This document shows, piece after piece, positions 7,909 to 17,422 of a stretch of 64,000 nt of DNA; the stretch's first letter is position 1, and each line of letters opens with the position of its first letter. Source of the stretch: Nocardioides alcanivorans (GTDB lineage Bacteria > Actinomycetota > Actinomycetes > Propionibacteriales > Nocardioidaceae). Below the pieces are notes generated by a model. The model was not told the origin of the DNA. It saw only the letters and a list, made by a program, of their open reading frames with translations, and did no database searches. Where the stretch lies: the NCBI RefSeq assembly GCF_021555175.1, contig NZ_JAKGRW010000047.1, positions 27,068 through 91,067 on the forward strand. The letters run 5' to 3'. The position numbers and the translations under genes were made by a program.

Positions 7909-9170
7909 TTGCCCCAGGGGGAGACACCGCAGGGCTCCACAGAAGAACGCCCGCAGACCTGGGTCGACGTGGTCCGAGCCGTCCGCGAGGCCCTGACGCC
8001 GGCCGAACGCGACTCAGTGGTGGCAGCAGCGCGGTTCAGACTCGCAGCGATGTCGGCACGTGCGACGGGCGACGTGCTCGCACAACTCGACACCACTCCT
8101 GGACCAGTGGCCCTGGACGCGATCGAGGGTGCCGTCGTGGCCGTGCCCCAGCAGTTCCTCGCGGCCCTGGCCGACAGCGAGGTCACGCACGGGGCAGCCG
8201 TCACCCGGTTCCTGGATCTGAACCTCTTCGATCGGTCCGACGACGGCAGTGACCTGCGAAGATCGCTGCGCACGATCGGCCGTCACACCTGGCGGCTTCT
8301 CTATCTCGCGTCCGCCGACGTCCTCGACACGGCACCCCTGGGTCTCCTCGGCGAGGCACTGTTGAGTTACCTCGGTGACCTCGACCGGCGAGCAGCGCGC
8401 AGTCTCCAGACCGACGACAAGCTCACCGACTACGACCACCTCATCGAAGCGCTGCTGACGGACGAACCTGATTCCGAAGCCCGGATGGAGGAGCTCGCTG
8501 CCGACTCGCTCGGCGTCGACTGGACGCTGCCCACCTCCATCGTCGTGATGCGGGTGAAGTATCACGGCACGCTCCCGACGTTGCGGACCACCCACGACAT
8601 CCTGATCCAGGATCTCGGCAATCCAGCACTCGTCATCTGTGACGCCGAGGTGGCCGCGGAGGTCGCGGCACAGATCAAGCAGGCAGCGCCCGGGCTGCGG
8701 GTCGCGATCAGTTTGCCCATGCCACCGACCCAGGCCGCTGCCGCAGATCGGTGGGCCCTCCGTGCGTTGGCCCTGGTCGACGCCGGCGTGATCCCGCCCC
8801 ACCCGATCGTCCGCTGCCGAGATCACGTCACGCACCTGTGGCTGCACGCCGAGCCGATGCTGCGACGCCAGCTGACCCAGGAGCTCCTCACACCACTGCT
8901 CGCCGAGAGCTCCAACTCGCGCGAGATCCTCTCCGAGACGATGCTCGCCTGGCTGGAGTCGCGCGACAGCGCCCCGCGATCGCAGACCGACTCCGGGTCC
9001 ACCCCCAGACCGTGCGCTATCGCTGGCGCAGGATCAACGAGCTCTTCGGCGACCTGCTCCACGATCCCGAGTTCGTGGTCACCGTGACCATCCTCCTCAA
9101 GGCGACCGTGCCGATGTGGAAGGCCGGGGACCTGAGTGACGTGGCCATCTACAAGGCGGCGCAAGCCTGA
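7909..9170 (+). CDS. PucR-type transcriptional regulator B
   Basis: About 420 residues from a TTG start (GGAAGGGCGG lies about 10 bases upstream; a later GTG is possible). Same architecture as regulator A: a helical N-terminal half, a central regulatory region (IVVMRVKYHGTLP), and a C-terminal PucR/CdaR helix-turn-helix (SREILSETMLAWLE, then LRVHPQTVRYRWRRINELFG). The C-terminal 65 residues are almost identical to regulator A. One base is missing in the C run near 8978, which splits the helix-turn-helix; the next frame continues the match exactly. Family members usually sense small molecules or metabolic state. Here a common operator motif precedes both regulators and the following transglycosylase gene. 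Confidence 0.75.
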
Positions 9171-9172
9171 CA

Positions 9173-9200
9173 AGAACTCATCACCCAGATGACAAGTTCT
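9173..9200. promoter_or_regulatory. 28-bp inverted repeat, operator candidate, copy 3
   Basis: Arms AGAACTCATC and GACAAGTTCT flank ACCCAGAT. It is the best copy of the family and lies 68 bases before the transglycosylase start, immediately after the stop of regulator B. Confidence 0.6.
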
Positions 9201-9235
9201 CCAACCATTCAACTCATCCCCACATAAGGTCTTGT

Positions 9236-9261
9236 AGTGAGACACCGTTGGGTGGCTCACT
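9236..9261 (+). promoter_or_regulatory. Hairpin just before the lytic transglycosylase start
   Basis: AGTGAG and CTCACT form an outer stem, with CACC and GGTG inside. The hairpin ends six bases before the ATG and would lie over or next to the ribosome site (GAGGG), so it may tune translation. The leader is too short for the c-di-AMP riboswitch often found before actinomycete wall hydrolases. Confidence 0.35.
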
Positions 9262-9267
9262 AGAGGG

Positions 9268-10514
9268 ATGGAAGAGCACGTGCGCAGATCAAAACCCCGG
9301 GGAGACCGCGTCAAGGGACTGGTACGGCTGCGAGGCGCCGCCGTACTTGCGGTCGTGCCACTGGCAGCACTGACCTATGCCGCGCCACTCAGCCTCTCCC
9401 CCGCGCCCCTTCCCAGCACGGCCGCCCACGCCGAGCAGCCGGTGCCCGACCCGGACACACCGGCCGCACCGACGAACTCCGCCTTCGAGGCCCGGACCGC
9501 GCCCGCCGCCTTCCGCTCCGCGGCCCCCACCTCCGACCTCCCCGGCAGCGCCTATGCCGCCTACCAGCGAGCTGAGGCAGTCATCAACGCCTCGTCGACC
9601 GGCTGCAACCTCCCGTGGGAGCTGCTTGCAGCCGTCGGCCAGGTCGAGACCGACCACGGGCGACGTACGCCGCCGAAGGTCACCCCCACCGCCGACTCCG
9701 ACGGCGGCCTGTACGACGGCAGCGCGGCGGGCGACATCCCCGTCGGCCCACTGCAGCTCACCCCTCAGGCCTGGGCAGCTGTCGGTGTCGACGCGGACGG
9801 TGACGGCAACCGGGATGCCGAAGACATCGATGACGCAGCACTCGGACTCGCCGTACTGCTCTGCAGCGCCAAGGAGGACCTCGCCACGCAGGCGGGTCAG
9901 CGTGCGGCCCTGAGCCAGCACAACCAGGACCCGGGCTACCTCGACCTCGTGCTGCGACTGGCCGATGCCTACACCCTGCCGGTCAGCATCTCTGCACGGA
10001 TGGCGACACCGACGATGGTCTCTCCCAAGGCCGAGCAGGCCAAGGTCAAGAGCCGCGCCAACGGCAAGTCCGGCGGCGGCAACAGCTCCTTCGAGGCGAA
10101 GATCCCGGGTGGGGGCGGCGCGGTGGCGAGTGCACTCGATTCCACCCCGAAGCCCACGACTCCCCCACCGACGAGCCGACCGACCCCCAGGCGCCCACCC
10201 AGCCGGAGACACCTCCGACCGGCGAGCCCACGCCGGACGAGCCGGGCACGGAGGAGCCGGGCACGGAAACGCCCACGGAGCCCGGCACGGAAGAGCCGAC
10301 TGAGCCCACCGACCCGTGCGTGACGCCCGACGACGCGGCAACCGAGCCGGAGGAGGAGCTCACCGAGGGTTCATCCAGCGAGGACGCGGCGTCGGGCACC
10401 GATGACTCCGAGGAGACCGACGAGGAGTCGGAGTGCACCCCCGAAGGCGACCCCGGCGCTGACCCTGACGCCGCTGACCCGACGACCACAGCCAGTCGAG
10501 AAGCCTCCGACTGA
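9268..10514 (+). CDS. Secreted lytic murein transglycosylase with acidic low-complexity tail
   Basis: About 415 residues. A long basic and hydrophobic signal sequence (residues 1-55, ending AHA) is followed by a linker and a transglycosylase domain at about 95-235. The catalytic glutamate is in VGQVETDHGR, followed by GPLQLTPQAW and a calcium-loop-like DADGDGNRD, as in the actinomycete MltB-like family. These enzymes cut peptidoglycan glycan strands non-hydrolytically. The frame shifts in a C run near 10165. After that the restored frame is a Pro/Glu/Thr-rich linker and a very acidic tail (EEELTEGSSSEDAAS) to the stop. The operator and hairpin upstream tie it to the PucR-type regulators. Confidence 0.75.
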
Positions 10515-10535
10515 GCTGTCGATCGGTCGGCTCAG
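10511..10535. terminator. Short hairpin between convergent genes
   Basis: CTGAGC and GCTCAG pair across a 13-base loop and overlap the ends of the convergent transglycosylase and lipoprotein genes. It is a weak candidate for a two-way terminator. Confidence 0.35.
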
Positions 10536-11044
10536 CGAAGGGACGGCAGTTTCGGGTCCTTTAGCCAGTCCGGCGCCTCGGGGAGGTCCGGAAGCAGGTC
10601 GGCGATGTAGCCCTTGCCGCATGACTTCGTGACCCACCACGTGAACGAGCGCAGGTCGGCCCGCTCCTGCTTGTCGAGGTCGCGATAGAGCCGCACGGAG
10701 TCGCTGACCGAACCGAGCTCGCTCGCGTGGTCGAGCAGCACCTGCAGGCCCTGCTTCGCATCGCCGTCGAGGTCCTCCGGAAGGCCGCGCTGCAGGATCG
10801 TGAACGCCGCCCTGGTGCGTGCGGCACCGTCGTCCCCGGTGACATCGCGGACCAGCTCACAGAACTCGGAGGTGGTCACCGGCTCGGGCGGAGGAGCCGG
10901 AGTCGGCGTGGGAGCACCAAGCCCCTCACCGCTCGAACTCGCCACCGGCGTCGGGGTCGCCCCATCGTCAGGCGTCCCATCGTCCCCGGAGCAGGCGCTC
11001 AGCACCAGCACCCCAGCGAGCACCCAACCCACGACCCCACGCAT
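10532..11044 (-). CDS. Small putative lipoprotein of unknown function
   Basis: 170 residues from MRGVVGWVLAGV, with a lipobox LSAC near residue 19. A Pro/Thr/Glu linker follows to about residue 60, then a helical domain of about 100 residues with two conserved-looking cysteines (SEFCELV and KSCGKGYIADLL). I do not recognise the family. The tryptophan-rich C-terminus (FTWWVTKSC) looks folded. It probably sits outside the membrane, attached by a lipid. The longer frame that runs upstream has no ribosome site and an arginine-rich start, so I reject it. Confidence 0.65.
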   Translation of the reverse strand: MRGVVGWVLAGVLVLSACSGDDGTPDDGATPTPVASSSGEGLGAPTPTPAPPPEPVTTSEFCELVRDVTGDDGAARTRAAFTILQRGLPEDLDGDAKQGLQVLLDHASELGSVSDSVRLYRDLDKQERADLRSFTWWVTKSCGKGYIADLLPDLPEAPDWLKDPKLPSLR

Positions 11045-11080
11045 GAGAACGAGGATAGAGCGGCTGTCGAAACCCGGCCC

Positions 11081-11104
11081 GCTCGGCTCGGCTCGGCTCG
11101 GCTC
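11081..11104. repeat. GGCTC microsatellite
   Basis: About five perfect GCTCG units in the 309-base gap between the lipoprotein start and the groEL stop. They are too short for any assignment and could vary in length by slippage. Confidence 0.7.
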
Positions 11105-11261
11105 AGGAGATCTTCTCAAGAGACAACGTCGCACTGAGATTCGTCGGGGTCGGGCTGGCGCCCTCTGACCGCAACGACACCCGGTCGCCAGCGGCGAAGT
11201 GACGGATCCCGGAACAGTCGACCGCCGCACCGTCGACCAGCACCTTCGGGGTCAGGACCAA
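11103..11261 (-). CDS. Possible small protein or gene remnant (52 codons)
   Basis: An open minus-strand frame from a TTG reads like a folded strand-rich piece: VLVDGAAVDCSGIRHFAAGD, then a C-terminal NLSATLSLEKIS. It lies just downstream of the groEL terminator. I know no family. It may be the end of a decayed gene, because the frame stays open upstream through the terminator for 20 more codons without a good start. Confidence 0.25.
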   Translation of the reverse strand: MVLTPKVLVDGAAVDCSGIRHFAAGDRVSLRSEGASPTPTNLSATLSLEKIS

Positions 11262-11282
11262 GCCTTGCGCCAGAAATACAGC

Positions 11283-11323
11283 GATGCGGTGGGCCCGGTG
11301 CAGTGCACCGAACCCACCGCATC
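11283..11323 (-). terminator. Two-tier hairpin terminator for groEL
   Basis: An outer perfect stem GATGCGGTGGG/CCCACCGCATC encloses an inner perfect stem CGGTGCA/TGCACCG. It lies 30 bases past the groEL stop. The long GC-rich stem without a T tract is normal for this group. Confidence 0.85.
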
Positions 11324-11353
11324 ACCGGTGGTTCTCTTGAAAGGAGCGTGGAC

Positions 11354-12987
<1,634 letters not shown>

Positions 12988-13115
12988 GACTCCTGCGATT
13001 CCTCACGCTTCAGAGTTCGTGGACGGCCCGGTTCGCTGCCCGCGACGGCCGATCTGGCTGACCCGGCAGACCCTTCCCGCCGACGCTTCAGACCTCAACT
13101 CACCGGTCCGTGTGT

Positions 13116-13142
13116 TTGTCACTCTCATAGCGAGAGTGCCAA
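13116..13142. promoter_or_regulatory. CIRCE operator 1 (HrcA site)
   Basis: TTGTCACTC, nine bases, then GAGTGCCAA, close to the CIRCE consensus (TTAGCACTC-N9-GAGTGCTAA). About 130 bases upstream of the groEL start. Confidence 0.85.
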
Positions 13143-13150
13143 CCCCATGT

Positions 13151-13177
13151 TTAGCACTCGCATGGTGAGAGTGCAAG
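13151..13177. promoter_or_regulatory. CIRCE operator 2 (HrcA site)
   Basis: TTAGCACTC, nine bases, then GAGTGCAAG: a perfect left arm and a right arm with two changes. It lies eight bases from the first CIRCE, so HrcA may bind as a pair. The rest of the 356-base gap (12988-13343) holds the groEL leader and the terminator at 13273. Confidence 0.9.
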
Positions 13178-13272
13178 ACCGCTCAGCGCCTCCAAGCCGG
13201 TCCAGACCACCACGCCGGGCGCTGTCCATCGCCGACTGCTTGCACTACGCATGCCATGTCCGGGGCAGGGGT

Positions 13273-13296
13273 CGGCCCCGTGCACGCACGGGGCCG
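13273..13296 (-). terminator. Hairpin terminator after the ATP-grasp gene
   Basis: A perfect 11-bp stem, CGGCCCCGTGC/GCACGGGGCCG, with a two-base loop. It lies between the ATP-grasp stop and the groEL promoter and insulates the two transcripts. Confidence 0.75.
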
Positions 13297-13343
13297 TTCG
13301 CTTCCCACGACTCACACGTCGCGGCGTACTGCCGTCGAGAAGA

Positions 13344-14213
13344 TCACGATGCCGGGAGCTGAGCGACGACCATGTCGGCGAAGACCGCCGCGTTGCCGGG
13401 CAGGTGGTCGAGATACAGACCCGGCTCGGTCAGCTCGAGCTCGCTCACGGCAAGGCTGCCGTCGGGCAGCCGCATCTGGTCGACCCGGGCGTAGGGGAGC
13501 CGGCAACCGAGCAGCTCCTCGGCGGCGCGGACCGCGGCCAGCGCGAGGGTCCCGTGGCCGGCCGTCACCTCCGCGACGACGGTGTGGCCGCCGTACTCCT
13601 CGTGCACCCGGATGTCGCCGCGCGCCGGCATTTTGCGGGCGGCCGAGACGACCTTGCCGTCCAGCACGTAGACGGACCACTCCCCCTCGGTGTGGATCGA
13701 CTCCACGAGCGGCTGCACGAGCCACGGACCGATCTGGAGCGCGGACTCGTCGATGCCTTCGGGGCCGCCCTCCTCGAGATCGAAGACCACCACCCCACGA
13801 CCACCGGCACCGGTGCGCGGCTTGACCACGGCCCGGCCGAACTCGGCGATCGCTGCGGGCAGTCCCTCCTCACCTTCGACCACGACCGTGGGTACGACGG
13901 ACACGCCGGCCCGGTCGAGCTCGCGGATGTAGGCCTTGTCGGTGTTCCACTCGAAGACCCGGGAACCGTTGAGCACCGTGGCGCCCTCCGCCTCGACGCG
14001 ACGTGCCCAGGCCAGGAACTCGGGCAGCCTGGAGTCGTAGTCCCACGTCGAGCGCACGGCGACCAGATCAGCCGCGACCCAGTCGACGTCCGGGTCGTCC
14101 CACGCGACCCAACGCGCCGTCACGCCGCGCTGAGCCAGGGCATCCACGAGCAGCCACCCACGGGGCTCACCATCGGGCAGGGCACCACACGTCACCAGGA
14201 GGATCTCGCTCAC
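13344..14213 (-). CDS. ATP-grasp family enzyme (RimK/glutathione-synthetase-like)
   Basis: 289 residues, intact. The N-terminal domain has VRSTWDYDSRLPEFLAW, typical of small ATP-grasp proteins near the cycloserine ligase DcsG and RimK groups. The ATP-binding centre has AVVKPRTGAGGRGV (about 140-155) and the metal-binding end has DQMRLPDGSLAVSELELTEP, with the acidic residues that hold magnesium. Such enzymes form an amide or similar bond from a carboxylate and an amine with ATP. The substrate cannot be told. It stands alone, with narI upstream and groEL downstream on the same strand but separated by a repeat and a terminator. Confidence 0.7.
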   Translation of the reverse strand: MSEILLVTCGALPDGEPRGWLLVDALAQRGVTARWVAWDDPDVDWVAADLVAVRSTWDYDSRLPEFLAWARRVEAEGATVLNGSRVFEWNTDKAYIRELDRAGVSVVPTVVVEGEEGLPAAIAEFGRAVVKPRTGAGGRGVVVFDLEEGGPEGIDESALQIGPWLVQPLVESIHTEGEWSVYVLDGKVVSAARKMPARGDIRVHEEYGGHTVVAEVTAGHGTLALAAVRAAEELLGCRLPYARVDQMRLPDGSLAVSELELTEPGLYLDHLPGNAAVFADMVVAQLPAS

Positions 14214-14262
14214 CCCGCTGAGCCTACTGGGCCTCCCCGGGCGGAGGCGTCCAGACGTTCTT

Positions 14263-14292
14263 GCAGGTTCGCTGGAGCCAACTGAAGGTTCG
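14263..14292. repeat. Single copy of the GCAGGTTCG-GAAGGTTCG repeat
   Basis: GCAGGTTCG, twelve bases ending CCAACT, then GAAGGTTCG. The same arrangement appears in the otsA upstream array near 41.5 kb. It lies directly after the narI stop, where it might end the nar transcript or be a dispersed element. Confidence 0.65.
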
Positions 14293-14294
14293 CG

Positions 14295-15032
14295 TCAGCT
14301 CACGCGGTCCCAGCCGCGACGGGGGCGGTGGGAGCCGAGCTGGCCGGTCTCGCTCTCGTCGCGAGAGCGATAGACGATGTAGGGGCGGGTGAGGTAGCCG
14401 AGTGGGGCGCTGAAGACGTGCACCAGCCGGGTGAAGGGCCACAGCGCGAAGAGCAGCATCGCCGCCATCCCGTGGGCCTGGAAGCCGAGCGGGGCATCGG
14501 CCATCAGCTCCGGGTGCGTGTCGAAGCGGAAGATCCCGCGGAACCACACCGAGACTCCGGCGCGGTAGTCGTAGTGGCCGTTGATCTCCATCACGGTCAC
14601 CGTGATCGTGGTCCAGAAGCCCAGCAGCATGACCAGCCCGAGCACCGCATACATGACCTTGTCCATCGCGGTGGTGGCGGAGAAGACCGGGCCGACCGTA
14701 CGACGCCGATAGATCAGGATGACGAGCCCGACGACCGCAGCGATCCCCGCAACCATGCCGCCGAAGACCGCCACCGTGTGATAGAGCCCGTCGGAGATGT
14801 TCACCGCCCGGGTCCACGAGCGCGGCACCCCGAGTCCCATGACGTGCCCGAGGAAGACCCCCAGGATCCCGAAGTGGAACAACGGACTGCCCAGGCGCAG
14901 CAGCTTGGACTCGTAGAGCTGTGAGGAGCGCGTGGTCCATCCGAACTTGTCGTAGCGATAGCGCCACACGTGGCCCAGCACGAAGGTCGTCAGGCAGACG
15001 TAGGGCACCACGATCCACAAGAAGGTGTCCAT
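14295..15032 (-). CDS. narI: Respiratory nitrate reductase gamma subunit (cytochrome b)
   Basis: 245 residues with five hydrophobic segments. NarI takes electrons from menaquinol at the membrane through two b hemes and passes them to NarH. Heme-ligand histidines lie in GHVWRYRYDKFGW, LFHFGILGVFLGHVMG and GFQAHGMAAMLLFALWPFTR, the usual places. Its ATG shares a base with the narJ stop (TGATG), so translation is coupled. Last gene of narKGHJI. Confidence 0.93.
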   Translation of the reverse strand: MDTFLWIVVPYVCLTTFVLGHVWRYRYDKFGWTTRSSQLYESKLLRLGSPLFHFGILGVFLGHVMGLGVPRSWTRAVNISDGLYHTVAVFGGMVAGIAAVVGLVILIYRRRTVGPVFSATTAMDKVMYAVLGLVMLLGFWTTITVTVMEINGHYDYRAGVSVWFRGIFRFDTHPELMADAPLGFQAHGMAAMLLFALWPFTRLVHVFSAPLGYLTRPYIVYRSRDESETGQLGSHRPRRGWDRVS

Positions 15033-15744
15033 CACGAACTCCTCGTCTCGACGTTGCTCGACGACCGCACGGGGATCCTCGGCATCGGCAGGTCCACCGG
15101 TCCCGATGCCTCCGCCAGCGCGGCGTCGAAGGCTGGGGTCCCGTAGGGCGTCAGGCCGACCTCCTCGGCCGGCGGCCCCTCCGCGGCGAGCCGGTGCACC
15201 GCCTGCTCCTCGTCACCTCGCAGCGTGGGCAGGGTCGCGGTCACGGCCTGCACCGCTCCGGCCCATGGTGAGCCCGACTCGACCAGGGAGAGCCGCAGCA
15301 GCTCCACCCCGGCGCGGTGGTCGAGCAGCAACTGCCGACCCACCGCCAGGTCTGCGGTCGCGCCGAACTCCAGCACCACGCACAGGTGGTCGGGCAGCTC
15401 CTCGTCACTCAGCTCGAGTCCGGCCGCCAGGTAGGCCTGCTTGAACCTCAGCAACGCCATCCCCGCTTGCGGGTGTCACCGTGCAGGAAGTAGGTGAGGA
15501 AGAGGTTGTGCCGCCGCCGGGTGTCGAAGGTGTCGACGTAGTCGGCCTGCAGGTCGGTGAGCGGGGTGCGGTCGAGGTGGCCGAGCACCCGGGCCAGCGG
15601 CTCCCCCAGCTCACGTGGCAGCTGCGGCACCACCCGACGTACGCCGGTGAGGTCGGTCTGGCCCGGGTAGTCCAGCAGCAGCGAGGCGCACTGCCAAGCG
15701 GCCGCGACCGCCTGGTCGTCGGGGGTGCGCCGCCGGCGGATCAC
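15032..15744 (-). CDS. narJ: Nitrate reductase assembly chaperone
   Basis: About 237 residues after restoring one G near 15461. NarJ is a cytoplasmic chaperone that helps insert the molybdenum cofactor into NarG before membrane docking. The TorD/NarJ helical fold shows in CASLLLDYPGQ, ADYVDTFDTRRRHNLFLTYF and then MALLRFKQAYLAAG after the shift. It starts with a GTG inside the narH stop. Confidence 0.9.
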
Positions 15745-17422
15745 GATCCCACCCGCGGCTGGCCGTCGGGCCGGTCGTCGGGGGCCGGCGGGAACAATCC
15801 GTCGGGCACGCCCTTGCCGTCCCAGTTCAGCAGGTTGACCCGTCCGGAGAGGTCACCGCTCACGTCGTCCGCGGTCTGCCTGTCGCGGAGCACTGCGAAG
15901 TTCTCCACCGCGATCGGCACCGACTGCGCTCCCGACCCCTCGCCGAAGGGTCCCGAGCCGCCCATCCCGGGGCCTCCCTCGTAGTCGAGCGAGCACTCGG
16001 TGGCGAGCTCCTCGAGAGAATGCGCCTGCTCCACATGGGCACGCGGGATGACGTAGCGCTCGTCGTACTTGGCCAGGGCGAGGAGGCGGTACATGTCATA
16101 CATCTCCTCCTCCCCCATGCCGACCGACGCGGGGATCGAGGCGTCCGGCTCGCGACCCATGTTGATGTCACGCATGTAGGAGCGCATCGCAGCCAGCTTG
16201 CGCAGCACCCCTCGACCGGCGCCACGTCGCCGGCGGTGAAGAGCTCGGCGAGATACTCGATCGGGATCCGCAGCTTGTCGATCGCAGCGAAGAGGTTGTC
16301 GGGGTCCTCGGCGTCGTTGCCGGTGTCGCGCACCACGTCGACCACCGGGGAGAGCGGTGGGACGTACCAGACCATCGGCATCGTGCGATATTCCGGGTGC
16401 AGCGGCAGCGCCACCTTGAAGACGTTGATCAACGCGTGGATCGGGCTGCGTTGCGCCGCCTCGATCCAGTCGTGCGGGATGCCGTCACGTTCGGCAGCAC
16501 GCACCACGTCGGGGTCGTGGGGATCGAGCAGCACCGATCGCTGCGCCTCGTAGAGATCCTGGTCGTCCGGCGTGGACGCGGCCTCAAGGACCCGGTCGGC
16601 GTCGTACAGCACGAGGCCGAGGTAGCGCAGCCTGCCGACGCAGGTCTCCGAGCAGACCGTCGGCAACCCGACCTCGATCCGCGGGAAGCAGAAGGTGCAC
16701 TTCTCCGCCTTGCCGGTGCGGTGGTTGAAGTAGACCTTCTTGTAGGGGCAGCCGGAGACGCACATCCGCCAGCCGCGGCACCGGTCCTGGTCGACCAGGA
16801 CAATGCCGTCCTCGGAGCGCTTGTAGATCGCCCCGCTCGGGCACGACGCCGCGCACGACGGGTTGAGGCAGTGCTCGCAGATGCGCGGGAGGTAGAACAT
16901 GAAGGTCTCCTCCAGGGAGCGCTTCACGTCGACCGATGCCTTCGCCAGCACCGGGTCGTTCTCCCAGACCGCCTTCGAGCCACCGAGGTTGTCGTCCCAG
17001 TTGGCCGACCAGTTCACCTTCATCGTCTTGCCGCTGATCAGGGAGCGCGGTCGGGCCACCGGGATGTGCTCCTGCGCGGGCGCGTTGGTGAGCGTCGCGT
17101 AGTCATAGGTCCACGGCTCGTAGTAGTCGTCGATCGACGGCATCTTCGGATTGCTGAAGATCGTCGCGAGCTTCTTCAACCGGCCGCCGGCGCGCAGCTG
17201 CAGCCGGCCCCGCTTGTTGAGCGACCAGCCACCCTTCCACTCGTCCTGGTCCTCGTAACGCCGGGGATACCCCTGCCCCGGTCGGGTCTCGACGTTGTTG
17301 AACCAGACGTACTCGGTGCCGGCCCGGTTGGTCCATGCCTGCTTGCAGGTCACCGAGCAGGTGTGGCATCCGATGCACTTGTCGAGGTTCATCACCATCG
17401 CCATCTGGGCCATGACCTTCAT
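15741..17422 (-). CDS. narH: Respiratory nitrate reductase beta subunit (iron-sulfur)
   Basis: About 560 residues with one base missing near 16209. NarH carries four iron-sulfur clusters that wire NarI to NarG. Cysteine clusters are in LDKCIGCHTCSVTCKQAW (N-terminus), CEHCLNPSCAASCPSGAIY, CRGWRMCVSGCPYKKVYF (the Trp replacing a Cys marks the 3Fe-4S cluster) and KCTFCFPRIEVGLPTVCSE. The start overlaps the narG stop (TGATG), and AGGAGGTGA within the narG end is the ribosome site. Confidence 0.94.

Noticed and set aside
9171..9267. c-di-AMP (ydaO) riboswitch before the lytic transglycosylase
   Set aside because: The leader is under 100 bases and lacks the conserved ydaO segments. Only a small hairpin and the operator are present.
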